Origin: an uncultured Bacteroidia bacterium
Lineage (GTDB): Bacteria > Bacteroidota > Bacteroidia > Bacteroidales > UBA932
Assembly: GCA_902796455.1 (NCBI GenBank)
Contig: CADBPH010000335.1
Coordinates: 1-18,548, forward strand
DNA length: 18,548 nucleotides
Direction of reading: 5' to 3'
Shown here: positions 15,555-18,548 of the stretch, piece by piece
How the letters are laid out: every line of letters starts with the position of its first letter
How positions within the stretch are numbered: position 1 is the first letter of the stretch
The notes under the pieces: model-generated
Seen by the model: the letters and a program-made list of their open reading frames with translations, nothing else
The model's database searches: none
What the model was told of the DNA's origin: nothing
Made by a program: the position numbers and the translations under genes

Positions 15555-18002
15555 TTAGAATTTGACGCTGAGGCCGAGAACAAATGTGCGGAAGATCGGA
15601 TAAGAACCGTAATCAATGCCATGATTCATCACGGTCAGGCCGAAAGAATTGACATCGGGATTCCATCCGCTATATTTTGTGAGACAGAACAGATTGTGCG
15701 CCGAGGCGCTGATGTTTGCCTCCTGGATCCATTTGACATGGACCGGGATGTTGTATGACGCGCTGACGCGGTCCAGTTTCAGATAATCACCCCGTTCAAG
15801 GAAACTGCCCGGGATAATCGTTATTCCGGCGGGAGCGATGGGATTCGCATTGATGATGCTGAAACCGGTTGCCCCGGACAACCGGGCTTCCAGCGACAAG
15901 CGATAGATTTGGACCCCAGTTCCGAATCCGACGAGGACCTTCGGGATGGTATTGCCGAGGATCTCGGCATTCTTGCCGACGATCCGTCCCGTTTCGTCCG
16001 TTTTGTATCCACAGGCGCTGCTGACAGGTTCTCCTTCGATGTTGGCTGCATAGTAGAGCCCGCTGGATAGTTCAGGAGTACTTTGGTCCCAGCCATGGAG
16101 CGAAACGACCCGGTTAAAGTTATAAGCTGCATTTCCGGAAAGCGTCCACTTAAAATGGTTTCCGTTGACCGCCTCCACTGAGAGGTCTGCCTCGATTCCC
16201 TTGTTCTGGAGGGTTGATTCCCGCATCCTGGGAGTCGTGAAAGTGGCCGACTTCTGCCAAAGCTTGGAAAGCATCTTTCCGAAGTTGTAAATACTGAAAC
16301 GGTCAGCCGTGTTTTTATCATAGTATTTCAGCCCAAGGAGGATCCTGTCCTGGAAGAAACCGGTTTCTAAACCGACATTCCATTCCTTGCTCAGGATGCG
16401 GTTGAGACCATAATGATATACTTCTGCACCGTATGGCACTTCCAGGTCGTTGGGGAAGGATGCGGCAATATGCTCGTATGGAAGCACCATCTCCCGGCCT
16501 GCCGAACCTTTTCCTGCCTTGATTTTCAGGGTGGACAAGCCCTCATTGTCTTTCAGGAAGAGCTTGTGGATGTCGACGAATACTTCTCCGGCGGGGAAGA
16601 TTGTATAATCGCGGTCGAATTGGGACGTTTTGTCCGCGCGGACAAGAACTTGTGCCCCGAACATGCCGTTGTAATCGTAGCCGACTCTGCCGTAAATACC
16701 ATATTGATTATAATCCCGGTACATTTTACGGATGGAGTGCAAGCTCGTAGAGGTTGAGATGCCCTTGCCACGCAGATATTCGAAATCAAATGAGGTTCCG
16801 CACATCGCGTTCATCTTGTCGTGGTATCCGTTCATGTCAAAAGCTGCGGATGCAGTCAGGTGATGCAGGGTAGCAATATTCCGCTCGAAGTTTAATTCAG
16901 CCTTCACATTGTAGCTCATCAGCGTATTGCCTAAAATGGCATCGGCCCCGTTGAAATCCTTGCCGAAAGATGTCCCGGCGCCATACCAGAAATAGCGGGT
17001 CTGGTTCTGGCAGTCCATACCGGCAGTCGTTTTGAGGTACAGTCCGCGCATGAAATTGATTTGGAGCCACACTGAATTGACGGTACGGTACTCGTCAGCG
17101 ATATCGTCATAGTCGCTCAGCCATCCCGATACGCTATCGTCCTTGAATGAATCCGGGTATCGGGAGAGAACCATCGTGGAAGGGGCTCCGATATAATTGG
17201 TTCCACCCGCCGAGTTATATCTTCCGACATTCAGGAAAGAGTGGAGGCCGAATTTGAAAATATCGTTCGCCTGCGTTTCAAAATCAATGGCAAGGCCACC
17301 GGTCGTTGATCCTGTTCCAACTACGCCGGCATTCACGTCGCGGAAAAAGCCTGACATGTTATAATAGGAGTTCTGCCCGCTCTTTCCGCTGATAGCCAGG
17401 GAATTGGTGTGACGGAAGCCCTTCTTGAATGCCTCGCCTGTAACGGAGGGCATTTCCAATCCGGCACTCGAATTCCACTGTATGTTCCGACTCCGGGAAT
17501 GGCCGTGTTTTGTCTTGACAATGATGACTCCATTGGCTCCGGACATCCCGTACAAGGCCGTTGCAGAAAGATCTTTGAGAACTTCGATGGACTCGATGTC
17601 ATACGGGTTGAGCCAGCCGAAGTTCCCGATAGGAGACGTATAGCTGCGCCCGGAATAGTCAGGCATCAGGTCACCGTTCGAATTGATGGAGCCTTTCTCA
17701 TAAAAAGCATCCAAGTTCTGGTTGACGGATGCGTTGATGATGACCCCGTCAACAATCCATAGTGGTTGAGAATCGCCCCGGAGAGTGTTCAAGCCCCGGA
17801 TATAGACGTTGGTAGCGCCGTTGGGGCTCCCGTCCAGAGACGATATCCTGACTCCGGAAATCTCTCCCCTCAACAGTTCCGCCGGTGTTTGGACAACAGC
17901 TCTGGCGGTACCCAACGTGTCTGTTGGATGCTCTTCTGCAGACAGGAACATGGCAGGGAAAGACAACAGACAAACAATCGGAAGAATGTGTTTGTAATTC
18001 AT
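15555..18002 (-). CDS. Short SusC-like TonB-dependent receptor without N-terminal extension domain
   Basis: This 815-residue first gene of the operon is a SusC-family barrel that lacks the carboxypeptidase-like domain and the 'DEVVVVGYG' segment seen in the neighbouring receptor. After the signal peptide (residues 1-22, cleavage near 'LSAEE'), only about 20 residues precede the plug. 'TDTLGTARAVVQT' (27-39) might serve as a TonB box, resembling the DTLVV type. The plug runs about 41-166: 'GVRISSLDGSPNGATNVYIR', 'PLWIVDGVIIN', 'SIEVLKDLSATALYGMSGAN'. The barrel ends in 'VLGLSVKF' with a terminal Phe, and 'NLFCLTKYSGWNPDVNSFG' matches the paralogue's 'NLFIWTKYSGYDPDVN'. It has no SusD of its own. 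AGGA at 18012-18009, six bases before the ATG, supports the start. It may import a different product, act as a sensor, or be a specialised partner of the SusCD pair (inferred). Confidence 0.92.
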   Translation of the reverse strand: MNYKHILPIVCLLSFPAMFLSAEEHPTDTLGTARAVVQTPAELLRGEISGVRISSLDGSPNGATNVYIRGLNTLRGDSQPLWIVDGVIINASVNQNLDAFYEKGSINSNGDLMPDYSGRSYTSPIGNFGWLNPYDIESIEVLKDLSATALYGMSGANGVIIVKTKHGHSRSRNIQWNSSAGLEMPSVTGEAFKKGFRHTNSLAISGKSGQNSYYNMSGFFRDVNAGVVGTGSTTGGLAIDFETQANDIFKFGLHSFLNVGRYNSAGGTNYIGAPSTMVLSRYPDSFKDDSVSGWLSDYDDIADEYRTVNSVWLQINFMRGLYLKTTAGMDCQNQTRYFWYGAGTSFGKDFNGADAILGNTLMSYNVKAELNFERNIATLHHLTASAAFDMNGYHDKMNAMCGTSFDFEYLRGKGISTSTSLHSIRKMYRDYNQYGIYGRVGYDYNGMFGAQVLVRADKTSQFDRDYTIFPAGEVFVDIHKLFLKDNEGLSTLKIKAGKGSAGREMVLPYEHIAASFPNDLEVPYGAEVYHYGLNRILSKEWNVGLETGFFQDRILLGLKYYDKNTADRFSIYNFGKMLSKLWQKSATFTTPRMRESTLQNKGIEADLSVEAVNGNHFKWTLSGNAAYNFNRVVSLHGWDQSTPELSSGLYYAANIEGEPVSSACGYKTDETGRIVGKNAEILGNTIPKVLVGFGTGVQIYRLSLEARLSGATGFSIINANPIAPAGITIIPGSFLERGDYLKLDRVSASYNIPVHVKWIQEANISASAHNLFCLTKYSGWNPDVNSFGLTVMNHGIDYGSYPIFRTFVLGLSVKF

Positions 18003-18008
18003 GATTGA

Positions 18009-18012
18009 TCCT
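18009..18012 (-). promoter_or_regulatory. Possible ribosome-binding site of the first operon gene
   Basis: Minus-strand AGGA lies six bases upstream of the ATG of the short TonB-dependent receptor. Bacteroidota often lack strong Shine-Dalgarno sites, so its presence mildly supports this start codon over others. No competing in-frame ATG with a signal peptide lies upstream. Confidence 0.35.
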
Positions 18013-18093
18013 ATTTAACTTGAAGAAATCAGTTATCTACTTGCGAATTTAAGAAATTACAATGGAGAAGAATCGTATTAAAATAAAAATACT

Positions 18094-18101
18094 TAACTTT
18101 G
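18094..18101 (+). promoter_or_regulatory. Candidate Bacteroidota -7 box (TAACTTTG) for the GntR regulator
   Basis: TAACTTTG matches the Bacteroidota sigma-ABfr -7 consensus TAnnTTTG exactly and lies 30 bases before the regulator ATG. No clear -33 TTTG is seen at the usual spacing. Directly after it is a similar stretch, TTATACTTTG (18102-18111), so two imperfect 10-base repeats lie side by side at 18092-18111. They could be tandem promoters or an operator half-site pair. The match is short and may be chance. Confidence 0.35.
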
Positions 18102-18131
18102 TTATACTTTGGTACACAACACCTATGTTAT

Positions 18132-18548
18132 ATGGAGGAATTACATCGCTTTGAAATTAAACACCGATCACCAATCTATAAGCAGATAGTCGATCATATA
18201 GAGTCGGAAATCCTGAAAGGCTCATTGACCTCTGATAAACCGCTTCCTTCCTTGAGCCACCTTGCCAAGCAACTGGATGTTTCAAAGGAATCGGTCAAGA
18301 AGGCATACGGAATCCTGACGCAACGGGGATTGTTGATCGGGCAGCAGGGAAAAGGTTACTTTGTCCGTTCGAAAAAGGTATCCAGGCGGTTGAAGGTTAT
18401 GATTATGTCTGATAAACTGAGCCCTTACCGTCAAACTTTTGTCAATGCTTTTTCTGCAGAAGCGGGGCAGTCCGTTGAAACCCATATCTTGCTGCATAAT
18501 CAGGATGTGGAGTTGCTGCGTTATTATTTGGACCAGTCCCTGGGCAAA
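18132..18548 (+). CDS. GntR-family transcriptional regulator with a probable sugar-binding C-terminal domain, 3' end cut by window edge
   Basis: I translated this from the ATG at 18132; 139 codons are open to the window edge and no stop is met. An ATG at 18125 is out of frame and soon stops. The N-terminal part is a GntR winged helix: 'IYKQIVDHIESEILKG' (15-30), 'KPLPSLSHLAKQLDVSKESV' (36-55), 'KAYGILTQRGLLIGQQGKGY' (57-76) and 'FVRS' (77-80). From residue 87, 'LKVMIMSDKLSPYRQTFVNA' looks like the first strand and helix of a LacI/periplasmic-binding-protein-like effector domain, rather than a FadR, HutC or MocR domain. Bacteroidota regulators of this hybrid type (AraR-like) are known to control sugar operons. 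Its divergent position suggests that it controls the adjacent PUL in response to a released mono- or oligosaccharide, perhaps L-rhamnose or a derivative. No SusR-type, hybrid two-component or ECF sigma/anti-sigma regulator is in the window. Confidence 0.88.
   Translation, partial: MEELHRFEIKHRSPIYKQIVDHIESEILKGSLTSDKPLPSLSHLAKQLDVSKESVKKAYGILTQRGLLIGQQGKGYFVRSKKVSRRLKVMIMSDKLSPYRQTFVNAFSAEAGQSVETHILLHNQDVELLRYYLDQSLGK

Larger units (their letters stand above)
18003..18131. promoter_or_regulatory. Divergent intergenic region carrying the operon and regulator promoters
   Basis: This 129-base AT-rich stretch separates the nine-gene minus-strand operon from the plus-strand GntR-type gene, so it must hold both promoters and probably the regulator's operator. 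The best minus-strand -7-like match I see is a TATTTTTA reading at 18091-18084, and no -33 TTTG sits at the expected distance, so that call is weak. I could not find a convincing long inverted repeat that would mark an operator. The minus-strand untranslated leader would be roughly 70-80 bases if that box is used. Confidence 0.6.

Noticed and set aside
18084..18091. Minus-strand TATTTTTA as a firm operon promoter
   Set aside because: It deviates from TAnnTTTG at the last base and lacks a -33 element at the right distance, so it is noted only as a weak candidate within the intergenic region.
1..18548. tRNA, rRNA, CRISPR array, insertion sequence or terminal repeats
   Set aside because: I saw no cloverleaf-type, repeat-spacer or transposase signal; intergenic space is almost absent except for the divergent region.

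Overview
The window is most of a Bacteroidota (probably Bacteroidales) polysaccharide-utilisation locus (PUL). This rests on an adjacent SusC/SusD pair, short signal peptides and lipoprotein signals of the Bacteroidota kind, a GntR-type regulator, and a TAnnTTTG promoter-like box. The sequence is GC-moderate, with many CGG, CCG and GGA codons. No RNA gene, insertion sequence, CRISPR array or phage gene was seen.

Layout, right to left, since almost everything is on the minus strand. At 18132-18548 (+) is the 5' part of a divergent GntR-family regulator. A 129-base intergenic region separates it from nine (probably more) tightly packed minus-strand genes. These are a shortened TonB-dependent receptor without the usual N-terminal extension (15555-18002), a full-length SusC (12357-15551), SusD (10475-12343), an exported dihydrodipicolinate synthase/N-acetylneuraminate lyase-family protein (9395-10468), an NAD-type short-chain dehydrogenase (8652-9398), a clan GH-A glycosidase resembling GH39 (7157-8641), a 12-helix MFS transporter (5875-7143), a fimbrillin-like lipoprotein (4422-5864), a GH78 alpha-L-rhamnosidase (1834-4422), and a second clan GH-A glycosidase that runs off the left edge (1-1850). 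Gaps are 3-13 bases or genes overlap (ATGA, TAATG, 17 bases), so a single transcript starting near 18003-18090 is likely.

Proposed working model (inference): a rhamnose-containing glycan or glycoside is bound by SusD and surface lipoproteins and imported by SusC. It is cut in the periplasm by the GH78 and the two clan GH-A enzymes, and a product crosses the inner membrane through the MFS carrier. The exported DapA/NanA-like protein and the SDR dehydrogenase are not standard PUL parts. They suggest that the substrate contains, or is turned into, an oxidised or keto-deoxy sugar. No polysaccharide lyase or sulfatase is present in the window, but the operon continues to the left.

The main points of interest are the exported aldolase-fold protein with an altered substrate-carboxylate motif, the tandem pair of SusC-like receptors sharing one SusD, and the aldolase-SDR-MFS module built into a rhamnosidase PUL.
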